From Anastrepha obliqua (lineage: Eukaryota > Arthropoda > Insecta > Diptera > Tephritidae): 64,000 nt of DNA. The stretch covers positions 24,774,001 to 24,838,000 of the forward strand of contig NC_072895.1 of the NCBI RefSeq assembly GCF_027943255.1. Reading direction: 5' to 3'. Position numbers and translations under genes: made by a program. A model generated the notes under the pieces. The model saw only the letters and a program-made list of their open reading frames with translations, was not told the origin of the DNA and made no database searches. Shown here in pieces: positions 43,410-54,099 of this stretch; the stretch's first letter is position 1; each line of letters starts with the position of its first letter.

Positions 43410-43800
43410 TATTTTTTTGTTCAAATGCTTTGTGTATGCCGTTTATGAGTCTACGGAATTATTCGATGATACTTTTTCCTTAAAACCCAATGGGGGATTT
43501 GGGATTATATTTCGGTATTTAATTATAGGCATCACTCTTTTGAGAATAAGGGTTGCCATCTCTTTAGAGTCAATAGGCAATAGGCTGATTGGCCGATATG
43601 ACTCGACTTGTTCATCGCGTTTTCCTAGTTTGAGGATCATTTTTACTTGAGCTAATTTACGTTGAAGGGGAACAAAACCAAATAATATAATAGAATTATT
43701 CTTCTTTTGGGAGTTTTTTCAGTACCTCCCCTGTTATGAAGTCATATCCAGGGGCCTTCTTTATTTTTGAAGATTTTTTAATGTTGAATCTGCTGAAACA
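43410..43800 (-). pseudogene. Jockey-like LINE RT, proximal part
   Basis: Minus strand: IKKAPGYDFITGEVLKKLP (43790-43730), a stop, then MILKLGKRDEQVESYRPISL followed by LPIDSKEMATLILKRVMPII and GFKEKVSSNN. These are RT domains 0-2 (KAPGxDxITxxxLKxLP; KPGKxxxxxESYRPISLLP). It continues at 41930-42480 beyond the inserted maT-like element. Confidence 0.8.
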
Positions 43801-43806
43801 ATTATA

Positions 43807-44875
43807 CAGTGGCTCAATAAAGAACTCGGACAAACCTTAGTTAAAACTTTGTATAAAAAACACTGCTAAAATAAAGGCAATTTGAAACAATATTTTTCGA
43901 TTTCTAAATGCTTTATTTATATAATTTAAGAAATAACAAAAACATAAGATAAGTCGTGTGCACTTCTTTTACAATAACAAAAAACTTTCAAAATGAGGAG
44001 AATTCACGCCAAAAAAGAACTCGGACATCTGGCAGCACTTCGTAATCTCTGACAGTTTAAATGGGGGAATCCCATTTTTTAAATTATATATAGTTAATGG
44101 AGGAACGATCGACAGGTTTGGAAGTAAATTGTGTCAAGAAAATTGTGTCAAGTACGCATTTTCTTTTTTGTAAAATGAGTCGACAACGTGGCCAAAAACA
44201 TAAAAATGGAAAAACCATGCGTGAAATCGGCAAACTTGTAAATCGACCGCGATCAACTGTATGTGACACCATAAAACGCTTTAAAGAAACAAAATCTGTA
44301 GAAAACAAAGTGAAAACAGGACGGCCAAAGCTTTTTACGGACGCTAACGAGCGGTGGATAGTAAACCAAGTCAGAGCAAATCCTCATTTAAGTGCTCCAA
44401 AACTTACAACACAAGTTAAAGAACATCTTGAAATTGACTGCAATCCAGAAACTTTGCGATTAGTTCTAAGAAAAAACAACCTCAATGGCAGAGCCGCAAG
44501 AAAACAACCTACATTAGTAAGGAAAATAAAAACAAACGAATTAATTTTGCAAAAACCTATAAATTTGCGACGAAAGCAAATACAACATATTCTGATCAGA
44601 TGGGCAGTCGTATGTATGCAGGAAACCAAATGAGGATCTGAAAGAAAAAAACCTGCGTGCCACTGTTAAACACGGTGGAGGTTCAGTGATGGTTTGGGGA
44701 TGTATGTCCGCCTCCGGACCCGGAAATCTTTGTTTTGTTGATGGCATAATGGATCACAAGCAATATCTTTCAATTTTGAAAAGAAATTTAATTCAAAGTG
44801 CTGAAAAATTGGGTATAAAGGAAGAATTTTATTTTTACCAAGAAATTAAACTCTGTTTTGTTTTATTTAAACCTT
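43807..44875 (+). mobile_element. Tc1-like (DD34E) element, 3'-truncated
   Basis: The terminus CAGTGGCTCAATAAAGAACT lies at about 43807. The frame at 44175-44633 starts MSRQRGQKHKNGKTMREIGK and carries the paired DNA-binding domain: VNRPRSTVCDTIKRFKET, then RANPHLSAPKLTTQVKEHLE. After a frameshift, LKEKNLRATVKHGGGSVMVW followed by GCMSASGPGNL is clear Tc1 core. The frame is lost right at the second catalytic motif (FYFYQEIK instead of a YQDND form) and the 3' end is missing. The likely start is the internal Met at 44175, not 44097. Confidence 0.82.
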
Positions 44876-44889
44876 CCAGGTACTTTCTG

Positions 44890-44906
44890 GTCATAGGGTA
44901 TATATG

Positions 44907-44937
<31 letters not shown>

Positions 44938-44942
44938 ATAAT
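44890..44942. repeat. (TATG)n/(TA)n microsatellite
   Basis: Run of TATG then TA units directly adjoining the 3' tail of the SINE at 44961-45246. Confidence 0.8.
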
Positions 44943-44960
44943 TGGCGCGTACATCCTTTT

Positions 44961-45246
44961 TTTTTGGGTGTTTGGCCGAGCTCCTCTTCCTATTTGTGGT
45001 GTGCGCCTTGATGTTGTTCCACAAATGGAGACACCTACATTTTTAAGCCGACTCCAAACGGCAGATATTTTTATGAGGAGACATGACAGAAATACACTCG
45101 GAGGTTTGCCATTGCCTGCCGAGGGGCGACCGCTATTAGAAAAATGTTTTTGTTAATTATGGTGTTTCGCCGAGATTCGAACCTACGTTCTCTCTGAACT
45201 CCGAATGGTAGTCGCGCACCAAGCCAATCGGCTACGACGGCCGAGG
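44961..45246 (-). repeat. tRNA-derived SINE, nearly complete
   Basis: On the minus strand the head reads GCCGTCGTAGCCGATTGGCT (A-box-like), then the B box GGTTCGAATCTC. It is followed by a body with CGGTCGCCCCTCGGCAGGCA and CAAGGCGCACACCACAAATA, and ends in the TA microsatellite. Two partial relatives are at 24238-24412 and 57345-57505. Confidence 0.85.
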
Positions 45247-46025
45247 TATGCCTTTCCTTTTTCTATACTCGACAGAACCAGATGCTTGACGTTTTTTCAA
45301 CAACCTTTGAATTGTCAACTCATTGGGATGATTATTTCCACCAAAAAAACACGAATTTTTCGATTTGTGGCCCTTACACATCGACCATTTTCATAAAAAG
45401 TTGCAATAAATTTAACGCCTTCTTCTATGTAAAAGTGAATATCTCTGTATTTGAGAAATCTCAAGAATTACATAAAAAAAGGTAGCGACCAGGAATTATT
45501 AACTGCTGACATCTAGTCATCACTTTTGAAAGACCCTTTACATGACACTAAGTTCTAGTAACTTATTTATATGCATATTAGCCTACGAATAATCAAATAA
45601 CAAACATTTTTCAATTACAACACTCGCTGGAATCACATATACACACACACACATTCATGAAAGTGAAATAAACCTACAGGCAAAACTCGAACTGGAGATA
45701 AAAATTTCTAATTCACAACTACTGTGCGATGCGATTATAGCAAATGCCACTTGTTTGATAGTGACCAAAAGCGATTTTATCAATTAAACTCGAACTCAGT
45801 GTCATTTTCTCAGAGAGATAAGTCTTATATTGATCTTTTTTAATAAATTTATTTTTATTTTCGATTAGAAATTTTTATTAGTTTATTATCTATTTAAGAC
45901 TACCTAACTTTTTCCTAACTTTTCTGCGAATACAAGAGGGAAAATGTGGGAAAAGCGTGGGCCCATTTTGTCTATTAGAATAAGCAATCTAACAAAAACC
46001 GCAGAGCAGGTTTGAAAATTAAATG
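45247..46025. other. Intergenic, no gene seen
   Basis: AT-rich, with an (AC)n run near 45640. Nothing coding recognised. Confidence 0.4.
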
Positions 46026-46029
46026 TTAG

Positions 46030-46500
46030 GCGATTGAGATGTATTATATTATATTATGTACTCCAAAAGCCGTGCGGGGTTCGGCTTGTTGGACTGTGGA
46101 GGTCATCCCATATATCTAGGCGCAGGGATGACAGAATATTCGAGTCCAATGTTAAGTCAGTTGTCTTATATGGAGGCAAGACTCGTAACACGTCTGCGAG
46201 AGACATAAATGACCTAAAAGTTTTTATCAACCGCAGCCTTCGCAGGATCATACACATTTTTTGGCCTAGGACTATCTCCATCAACAATATCTGAGCTATG
46301 ACAAAACTCCTGTTCACCTTGAAATTCGGCGTCGGAAGTGGAAATGGAGGCATTACCAATGCAGCTTCAGACTGGAACCCGCAAGGAAGTCGCAGATATG
46401 GCAGACTATCGAACACATGGAGGCGACTGGTAGAAGTTCTGCTACAGAAGTGCTACAGGCCGCTCTTGGCGGCAAGTGCAATTCCTTGCTTTAAATAAAT
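46030..46500 (+). pseudogene. LINE RT C-terminal fragment (CR1/RTE-type)
   Basis: Encodes DDRIFESNVKSVVLYGGKTR, then DINDLKVFINRSLRRIIHIF and WPRTISINNI. After a frame change it reads EIRRRKWKWRHYQ, WNPQGSRRYGRLSNTWRR and a Lys/Gln-rich end near 46495. This matches the FxSNVKxVLLYGxETW...VFINRCLRxI...WPxxISNxxLW...WNPQGxRxRGRPxxTWRR region. Confidence 0.75.
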
Positions 46501-46784
46501 CTAGTTTTAAATTGCTCTATTCCACCTAGGAACGACGGGAAAATATATACATATATTTATATATAATATATTCATACTCTGCCCAATGAAGAAGCAGTGC
46601 TGATGCAATTGAACAATTTCAGAAGATCGTAAAAAAGCCCAAAAAAAGTGTCGCAAGGCAGCTTCAATTCGTCAGTTCTCTGCTCGTTATATGTATTTGG
46701 GATCTGCTCGCTTGTTAAAAAAATTGCACGCGGAAGCAAAAACAAAGTTATCGAGCAAGATTCGTAGGTAGCGAATGTGGCTAT

Positions 46785-48010
46785 GCCTTCCCAAATTAAA
46801 CAACCACGTTCTCCCTTTCTCATCGGAAGTTAGGTATCTTGGAATGATACTTGACTCCAAACTCCAGTGAAAGCTACACATTGAAAAACGGGTAAAGAAG
46901 GCCGGTATAGCTTTCTACTCCTCTCTAAATTTATGTTCGGTAAAAAATGGAGGGCTCAAACCGCAGGTCGTGCTGTGGATGTATAAGGCAGTGGTTTTGC
47001 CAATTTTAACGTATAGATGCCTGGTTTGGTGGGAAGCTCTTCGGAAGGGCTATAATATCACTAAACTGGGGAGGGTGCAAAGGACTGCATGCATTGGCAT
47101 CACCGGAGCATGTAAAACTTGCCCCAGTGCTGCCCTGAATGTCCTTTTGCACTTATTTCCCATCGACTTTTCCGTTATTTTCATCGCAGCTCAAAGTGCA
47201 ATCAGGTTAAAGGAGACTGACCTCTGGAGGCAATCTCTCAAGGTAGCATTTTCGAGCAGTTGACACCGTATTTCTCCGAACTTCGAGCAGATATCTCTAT
47301 CTCTAAATCAGTCAATTTATCTATCTCCTGTAAACTGCCGAATACTGCTAGTGTTTTTCAAGCAAAAGTCTTTGCGATCTATGCAAAAAGCTTCGGGAAC
47401 GCGGGAGCGAGATTCTTTATGAGGTTTGCCCAAGCGGGAGATATGAACATTTTCTCCGATAGTCAAGCCACGACATTTTGTGGATTTTATTCCCACTACG
47501 AGTTTTAAATTATAGTTCAAAAAATAAAAATAGAGGATGAACGAATTTCATGAACAAAACCGTCTGATTGAGGTTTATATAATATTTTCAGCAATTAAAA
47601 AATTTCGAAAAAATCGTATTTATTTACACAGGATGTTGGTAGTTGATCTGTTGAATCACAGGCGTTATAACGGGTCACTGCACTATTAGCACCCTAACCA
47701 ATAGAATTAGTGTACCTCACAATGGCTTCTGCAGGAGTTGTGGAGATGAAGAAGAAATTGAGTCGGTACAACAGCTCCTCTGTAAATGGCCTGCCCTTCA
47801 AAGAAGCCGTGCCAAATATCTTGGCATTATTTCTTTGAAGACCTGAGAAATTTGCAAAATGTCTCACTGGAGGGACTGGTTACCTGCCTAAAAAGATATA
47901 AGTGGTTTAAGCAACTTAGTTAGGGGATGGAAATCAAATGCAGGTATCACAATGGGCCTGAGGGCCACCGGGTGTTTTGTCTAAGACAAGCTACCTGGCT
48001 ATCCTAACCT
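46785..48010 (+). pseudogene. LINE 3' half: RT thumb, RNase H, Cys-rich end
   Basis: Encodes VRYLGMILDSKLQ, a stop, KLHIEKRVKKAGIAF, then LWMYKAVVLPILTYRCLVWW and RVQRTACIGITGACKTCPSA followed by ALNVLLHLFPIDF (RT thumb). After a gap comes VFQAKVFAI and NIFSDSQATTF (RNase H), and at about 47730 CRSCGDEEEIESVQQLLCKW. Frameshifts and stops are present. It is 5'-truncated and dead. It is of the same general type as the two minus-strand copies in transporter intron 4. Confidence 0.8.
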
Positions 48011-48159
48011 AACCTACATAGAACATAACTATGTATGTTACAAATTTTATTGCCAAATACCTCATAACTACATTTTCTGGATATTGAAAAGTATTCAATT
48101 TTTTACTGTTACTGTTACTGTTTTATAAAATTTTGAGGGCAAGTGAGTAATTACTAGGA

Positions 48160-48564
48160 AGATGTTGCTGAGGCTATACTTCCGATTTATACAGATCTCA
48201 GCAGGGAGAACTTATTAGAAAGATGTGTAGGTGGTTTTAACCAAAACAACAACGAGAGCTACAACCAACTGAATTGGAAAATCTCTCCCCAAATTGTTCC
48301 GGCCGGTTTGAAAACATACATATGTAGCTGCCAGCATAGTCACTAGTGTATTATATGAAGGCAATAGGAATTACACTTGGGCCCAATGCGCATTCATATG
48401 CCGAAAAAGAAGATGGGCGGCGCGTGAACATTTCCGACCTCAGAGCGCGTGAGAGCACCCGAGATTGAAGAATGGCCCGTAGCCAACATCAGCTCGAGTT
48501 ATTAGAAGCTGCCTAAGCGGCGAAGGGTGTATTATATGGTCCTGGAATAGACAGCTCCATTTAA
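48160..48564 (+). pseudogene. Mutator-like transposase C-terminal remnant
   Basis: Encodes DVAEAILPIYTDLSRENLLE followed by RCVGGFNQNNNESYNQLNWK (48161-48290). In another frame it reads LGPNAHSYAEKEDGRRVNIS, QHQLELLEAA and YGPGIDSSI before a stop at 48564. I recognise the GGFTQNNNE...W...GxxLGPNAxxY...A(E/A)xxEGxxYGPGI pattern from insect Mutator-like transposase-domain proteins. That attribution is from memory of the family pattern, with moderate confidence. At least one frameshift. Confidence 0.55.
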
Positions 48565-48592
48565 GTTAAAGAAAAAAATTATCCTACAGGGT

Positions 48593-49195
48593 TTGATTGA
48601 AAAGTAATGAGCCTTCCCCCACGGAGCGTCTGCCAAGCGATCAACCGAATCGGCTGGTGGGGGAAAATGATCGTTGGACCTTCCCCTTCCACTAGAAACC
48701 GGTCCCAGTTCGCTGGCATCAGCGGTGCAGTCAACATCACTCCGCGCGTGAAAGCTGTTTTAAAAGTGTGTTAGGATTTTGCAGTGGCGAAAATGCAGCT
48801 GATCATCTTTTTCGACTCTCGAGGCATCGTCCACAAGCAGTTTGTACCTCCAGGAAGCACTGTAAACGCGGCATTTTACAAAGAAGTGCTCCTTCGGCTG
48901 AGAAATTGCGTCGCCCGGGTTCGGGCCGACCTCGTCAACAATTGGACCCTTCATCATGACAATGCGCCGGCGCACCCCGCCTTTTTCTGCACCTCTGCAT
49001 TGGCCAAGATGGGGGTTCCGGTGCTTCCCCACCCTCCCTACAGCCCAGACCTGTCCCCTCCGGACTTCTTCTTGTTCCCGCGCCTGAAGCGCCTGTATGT
49101 AAAGTGCTTTTCAAACTTTGAACGCCTTTTTCTCAAAATGGTGTTTTTAAAGTCGCTGACCAACATTACTCGAAAGCGACCGATTAGTCTCAAAT
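48593..49195 (+). mobile_element. mariner element, internally deleted
   Basis: The terminus CAGGGTTTGATTGAAAAGTA at 48593 leads within 190 bp into the catalytic half: MQLIIFFDSRGIVHKQFVPP, RVRADLVNNWTLHHDNAPAH with the second Asp, and LPHPPYSPDLSPPDFFLFPR with the third (DD34D). The N-terminal half with the first catalytic Asp is missing. The frame then drifts to an unrelated C-terminus, and no right terminus is seen. Confidence 0.8.
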
Positions 49196-49659
49196 TTTAA
49201 ATATATATAATGTAAATATATTTTTTAGTAATCAATCAAAGATTTTTTCTAACCGATAAATATTTTTTTTTATAAACAATTTAAGGCGGAAATTTTGGTA
49301 AAAAATCGATTTTTTTTTCTGAGAAACCGCCATTTTGCCAAACAAATTTATTTTGCTTATTCCTTCGAATAATTACTAGATTTAACACTATTTTAACGAA
49401 ATCTGTTTGGTGTTTTAATTTCAGAGGATCCAGTTCAGAGATATAGCGGTCACCGCAAAACTTCTTTTTTTTTAAGGAGCTCCCGGAGATCAGCTGTAGC
49501 TCGTTTCCGAATAAATATTTTTACTAATACTAAGTCTTAAAATACAGTTAAAAGATAACATGATATGTGTACAAGTTTTTAGATCAATAAATTTATATGC
49601 TTTCCCAAAAAAAATTCTGGAAAATTCGCTCTCTTCGGCCTTCTAACTGTATTTATTTA
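49196..49659. other. Intergenic, no gene seen
   Basis: AT-rich; nothing recognised. Confidence 0.4.
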
Positions 49660-49745
49660 TTTATTTTTTTCCTTGTTCACTCCTTTAGGAAGCATAGGGC
49701 CTCGATAAGAGTCAGTCTTGAATTGGTTTCGTTAATCTATTTTGA
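49660..49745 (-). repeat. LINE 3' terminus scrap
   Basis: CCTTGTTCACTCCTTTAGGAAGCATAGG plus CCTCGATAAGA repeats the 3' end of the LINE at 38505-38948 (CCTTGTTCACTCCTCTAGGGAGCATAGG). Only about 80 bp is preserved. Confidence 0.65.
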
Positions 49746-50147
49746 TCTCTGACAGGGTAGGTGATTAAACGGCCGCTACCACACCTAAATAGTGGGAATG
49801 CCCACCTGCCGTTGCTTAGGAACAACACTTTCTAACTGTTTAGAGCGCCATCTGTGTTTTACACTTTTCTGCCAGAAGGATCGCACAGATGGCTGAGAAC
49901 TTCGCTAAATTTGGTGTGTCTGCGCTACTACCGCGGTTGCCTGATTCCTCTCGCTGGCGCCACTAATGCAATGTGTAACTGTGTGTTTTTCTTTGTTTAT
50001 GCTTATTTTACCAGCCAGAATGTAAATAATGCGCTGACTTTTGAGCGGGAGTGAGGATGGAAAGTCTGAAAGGAAAAGTTTTGTTTTGGGTTTGAGGAAT
50101 TTTTTTTGTTTTTGTTTTCTTTTTTGAACAGAGGAAAGTAGGTAAAT

Positions 50148-50226
50148 TTGAAAAGTGCGAGGACCGTGCTTTACATGGGATTCGAACTCTGGCTAAAGCA
50201 CTTACGATACACTACCAAGGCCCCTA
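50148..50226 (-). repeat. tRNA-like SINE head
   Basis: On the minus strand: GGGGCCTTGGTAGTGTATCG (A-box-like), then a B box GTTCGAATCCC about 32 bp later. It continues GTAAAGCACGG instead of pairing into an acceptor stem. It looks like a tRNA-derived SINE head of another family, not a functional tRNA. Confidence 0.5.
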
Positions 50227-50980
50227 ACTGTATATAACACCTTAAATATTTTCCAGTTTGAAAAAATTTTCCTTTCAGGTATAAAAAAACAATAACACAC
50301 TGTTGCTTTACGCATCTAAATACATTATAAGGGAACATTTACAATAGGCAGGTACATAAAAGGGACAAGCGTCCCAGGTAAGCGCTGTCGCTCCGGCACT
50401 CTGAAACACCTTTTCAAATTTGCGTGTACCTTCGAAAATGTTCACCGGAGCGATATTAAATTTTCTGTGTGTATTCTTAAATATGTGTACATTAAGAAAA
50501 TAAAATAACAAAAAAAAAAACGATTTTTTTTAATTCTAACTTTAAACAATCCCTTAATGGAAGCCCCTATACCTATTATTTCATAGTTATACGCATTGAG
50601 AATGCGCACAAGCCATCGAAAGCAACTCCTACAATCAATGTATGCGATCAGTGGCATTGCTCGCCAGCCACAATTCTTATCAAAAACTTGCCCACCGTCA
50701 GTTGACATAGTGAAGGCGATCTTTGCAGATCGTATTCGTTGAACGAGTAAGGCTCATTTGCTTTGCCTTAATTATATGCAAACACAAGTTGGTTGGAAAC
50801 TATTAACGAAACTATAAAGTGACGCCTAGTGATGAGTAGAGCAATCGAAATGTGTGCGCCGTTTTAATATTTCGTCTTTTATTCGAACTCACGAAAAATT
50901 TAACATATTTCCGTCTGCCAGAACATTCTTTGTTTACAAGGCCGTTGAAGTTGACGTGTAGTGTAATTTTTGTGTAATTT
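50227..50980. other. Intergenic, no gene seen
   Basis: No similarity recognised. The open frames on the minus strand here (for example 50442-50708) match no family I know. Confidence 0.4.
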
Positions 50981-50984
50981 TTTT

Positions 50985-51250
50985 GAAAACGGAAAACAAC
51001 GAATATCGTGCAGTGATAAAATTTTTTGTTTTGCAAGATTTATCAATAGCAGAAAGTCATAAAAGTGATGAAAGTGTTAAAGGAATTTGCTTCTTTATTT
51101 CCAACTGTGCCTCGCTCAATTTAAGAGTTTAAACGTGGCCTTAGAAGCGTAAGTTTGATCGCGCAGCGGATGTCTAAAAAGTGATTTTGTTCGTGGAGGT
51201 CCAAGTCTTACTAAGCGTGAATTTGCGGGTACTAAAAGCAACTCAAGTGA
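50985..51250 (+). pseudogene. mariner transposase N-terminal scrap
   Basis: Encodes ENNEYRAVIKFFVLQDLSIA followed by ESHK, then VLKEFASLFPTVPRSI, a stop, and EFKRGLRS in neighbouring frames. This resembles the mariner start MENxEYRAVIKFLxLxGxSxxEI...VxxWxxxFKRGR. Only the helix-turn-helix region is present. Confidence 0.6.
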
Positions 51251-51859
51251 ATAAATACAGCAAAGTTCATATGAAAAAATAAGAAATCTCACGTATAAAA
51301 AATTTAGTCGGTTAAAGAGAAATACGGAAGTATAACAATTTTTTTACAGTGCATTAAAGGGCTGTGCTTTCCTTTTCCACCACGATATATTTGCTTATAA
51401 TGTCTAAGTGCGTGGACCGAATTTAAAAATTATAACACGCAAATGTAGTCACTATATCAGCCTTTTGATTTATATTACTTTTTATAAATTAAAATTAAGA
51501 ATTAATAGCAATATTTAACGTTAAAAATACGTCTTTTTTGCATAAGCTTGAAAAAGTGCCCTATTACAGACGCTTATTTCACTTAAATACAAACACAGAA
51601 AAGTAACAAAATCACTTATAAACATTCTTTATTACATTAAGATTCGATTTAAAGCTATTTTTACTAAATAACAGTCCAAATTCTATTAAAATTCTATTAT
51701 TACAAATGTTCTTCTAACCGTTTGTAATACCGTGCAGAATAAATTTGAGGAGCGAACTGTCAAACGAACGATGAGAGAGAGAAGAACAAAGCGAAATAAG
51801 AAAAACCCAGTCAACCAAAAGGGAACACTTCTTTTATTGTTATTTCTATTATTTATAGG
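51251..51859. other. Intergenic, no gene seen
   Basis: AT-rich; nothing recognised. Confidence 0.4.
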
Positions 51860-52204
51860 GGCGCTTTTTTCATTTGAAATATGCACATATATTACAAAAA
51901 CAAATATTTTTACAAATACTGAAAATTTGGAATAAAAATCGCGCGATTTTTAGTCCAAATTTTCGCCTGCGGCGCTTTTTTGATTTCAAATATACATATA
52001 TATTACAAAAACAAATATTTTTACAAATACTGAAAATTTGGAATAAAAATCGCGCGATTTTTAGTCCAATTTTTCGCCTGCGGCTCTTTTTTAATTTCAA
52101 ATATACGTGTAGGTATATTACAAAAACAAATATTTTTACAAAAAAAAAAAATTTATAAATAGTGAAATAATGCAAAATCGGACAATTTTTGACCTAAATT
52201 TTCG
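51860..52204. repeat. Tandem repeat, 111-bp unit, about three copies
   Basis: Units start at 51860, 51971 and 52082 with GGCGCTTTTTT(C/G)ATTT(G/C)AAATAT. Each contains ATTACAAAAACAAATATTTT and, in the first two, a perfect palindrome AAAATCGCGCGATTTT. Units end TTTTCGCC. The third unit is diverged. Long open frames appear on both strands purely because the unit length (111) is divisible by three. Confidence 0.92.
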
Positions 52205-52675
52205 CCATCCGCACTCATAACTTTTACGATAAAACCACGTTTTAATAAGTGCTATGAAATATAAAACCTAATTTAAATGCTTGCTGGGTTGACGACTGCT
52301 GTATACTCTTCTCTTCAACTGTATTTCAGTACAAACTGCAAATGGGGTCGGAAAAAACCTAATTTTTAAACTTCTCCTGGGGGTTCCATAGGGACACTAG
52401 GAGGTTGGGACTTTCACAGTTATAATGGTGTGACCTTGCTCTTTCTAATGGGCGTGGTGGGTGGTGCTACGCCCCCTCCCTCTCCGCCCCCCATTCAAAT
52501 ATATCGTGGTAGTAAAGGAAAGTTTTGCCCATTAAAGTTTTCTTAATTTGAACTCAAGTTAAACTAAATTATTTTAAAACACTCATACAAAAATACATTT
52601 ACCATTAATATTAGCCTTAAGAGCCTATATTAAAATTTGTTGGCGCATATTTTTGTGGAACATTTGAACACAGTG
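52205..52675. other. Intergenic, no gene seen
   Basis: Contains a short GC-rich pyrimidine run (GCCCCCTCCCTCTCCGCCCC) at about 52472-52491. No gene. Confidence 0.4.
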
Positions 52676-52875
52676 CAGTGTAACCTCACCTAACGAGCAC
52701 CTCTATTAGCCGGACACCTGCATTGAGTGGACATTTTTTTCTATACCAAATCTTATGTATGGGAAAAAGTTATCCTCTTTTGAATGGACATCTCTCTTAA
52801 ACTGACAAAAGCTGCCTGAGTATCCGCCCAAGAGAAGTTTTGTCTGTGAGTGTCCGCCCAAGAGAAGTTTCACTG
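52676..52875. mobile_element. pogo/Tigger-like MITE
   Basis: The left end CAGTGTAACCTCACCTAACG and, inward from the right, CAGTGAAACTTCTCTTGGGC share the CAGTGNAACYTC start typical of pogo/Tigger elements, along with internal CCGGACACC / GCGGACAC blocks. Length 200 bp. The right half contains a tandem duplication of GAGT(A/G)TCCGCCCAAGAGAAG. Confidence 0.7.
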
Positions 52876-52930
52876 TATTTCTAACCTGTGTGGCTCATAA
52901 GAATACTTAGTTTTAAAATTCTAAAAAATA

Positions 52931-54099
52931 TTAGGTGCGCAACTAAGTTTTTTTGATAAAAATACAACTTTATTCTGAAAAAATGGTTACAAGTGAATCA
53001 TTGAAAGTATTGCCCAACGCTGGCTACTACTTTTTCCCATATTTCTGGTAGATCTCCTTTACCGTCGCTGAATGGAACTGCTTGTTAGCTAGACCATGTG
53101 CCATCGATCGGAACAGGTGATAATCGGATGGCGCAATATCTGGAGAATATGGCAGGTGGGGTAGGATTTCCCATTTCAGTATTTCCAGGTGGGTTTTAAC
53201 GGGTTTGGCAACGTGAGGCCGGCCATTGTCATGCTGTAGAATCACTTGCTCATGCCTCTCCGCGTATTGCTCAGCTCAATCGCATCAACTGAATTCGATA
53301 CGGATCACCAGTGATGGTTTCGCTTGGTTTTAACAGTTCATAATAAAAAACACCAACTTGGCCCACCAAATACATAGCATAACCTTCAGAGCGTGAATAT
53401 TCGGCCGAGGCGTCGACGTGACCGGGCAGTCCCCATGACTTTCTTTTCTTTAGATTGCTGTAATGCATCCAATTTTCATCACCCGTCACGATGCGATGAA
53501 GAAAACCCTTCCTTTTTTGCCGCTGGAGCAGTTGTTCACAGGCGAAAAAACGACGTTCAACATCCCTTGGTTTTAACTCATAAGTAACCCAGGTCCCTGT
53601 TTCTGAATTATTCGCAAAGCATGAAATCGCTTGGAAATGGATTGGCGGGTAACTCCTAATACTGAAGCAAGTTCTTCTTGCATTTGACACGGATCCTCAT
53701 TGAGCAATGCCTCCAATTCAGCGTCGTCGAAGTTTTTTGGCCTTCCTTCACGCGGACGGTCGTCACCATTAAAATCACCGTCTTTGAAGCGACGGAACCA
53801 ATCTCGGCACGTTGTTTCACTTAAAGCAGCATCTCCATAAACTTTTTGTAGCTCTCGATGCGCTTCAGCCGCCGAATGAAAGAGAAAAATCAACACTTCC
53901 CGGAAATGACGATTATTGGGCACAAAATCAGACATTTCCAAAAATTTTTGATATAAAAAAAAATTACCAATGAGTCGAAGCAGTTTGTTTACCATATGTT
54001 TAAGCTTGGTTTATAACGTTCAGGTTATGTTAGAATCGTCTAGCACACAGTTCTGGCGGGATCTATTGTCAAACAGCGGAAACTTAGTTGCACACCTAA
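52931..54099 (-). mobile_element. mariner element, full length, lightly damaged
   Basis: Ends TTAGGTGCGCAACTAAGTTT and, inward from the right, TTAGGTGTGCAACTAAGTTT, flanked by TA at 52929-52930 and 54100-54101; 1169 bp. Three minus-strand frames cover nearly the whole transposase. 53935-53573 is the N-terminal DNA-binding half (SDFVPNNRHFREVLIFLFHS...). 53690-53271 covers YELKPRDVERRFFACEQLLQ and IVTGDENWMHY (first Asp). 53245-53027 covers VILQHDNGRPHVAKPVKTHL (second Asp) and PHLPYSPDIAPSDYHLF (third Asp), an exact DD34D spacing. Only a few indels separate the frames, and all three catalytic Asp remain. Confidence 0.9.

Noticed and set aside
44097..44175. ATG at 44097 as start of the Tc1-like transposase
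   Set aside because: The residues before MSRQRGQKHK do not resemble the family N-terminus. The internal Met fits better.
50148..50226. Functional tRNA gene on the minus strand
   Set aside because: Only the promoter boxes look right. The 3' side does not complete the cloverleaf.
51870..52175. Two opposite-strand open frames of 94 and 101 codons
   Set aside because: They arise from the 111-bp tandem repeat, whose length is divisible by three. The encoded peptides are just the translated unit repeated.
51860..52204. CRISPR array
   Set aside because: Eukaryotic sequence, 111-bp contiguous units without unique spacers; a minisatellite.
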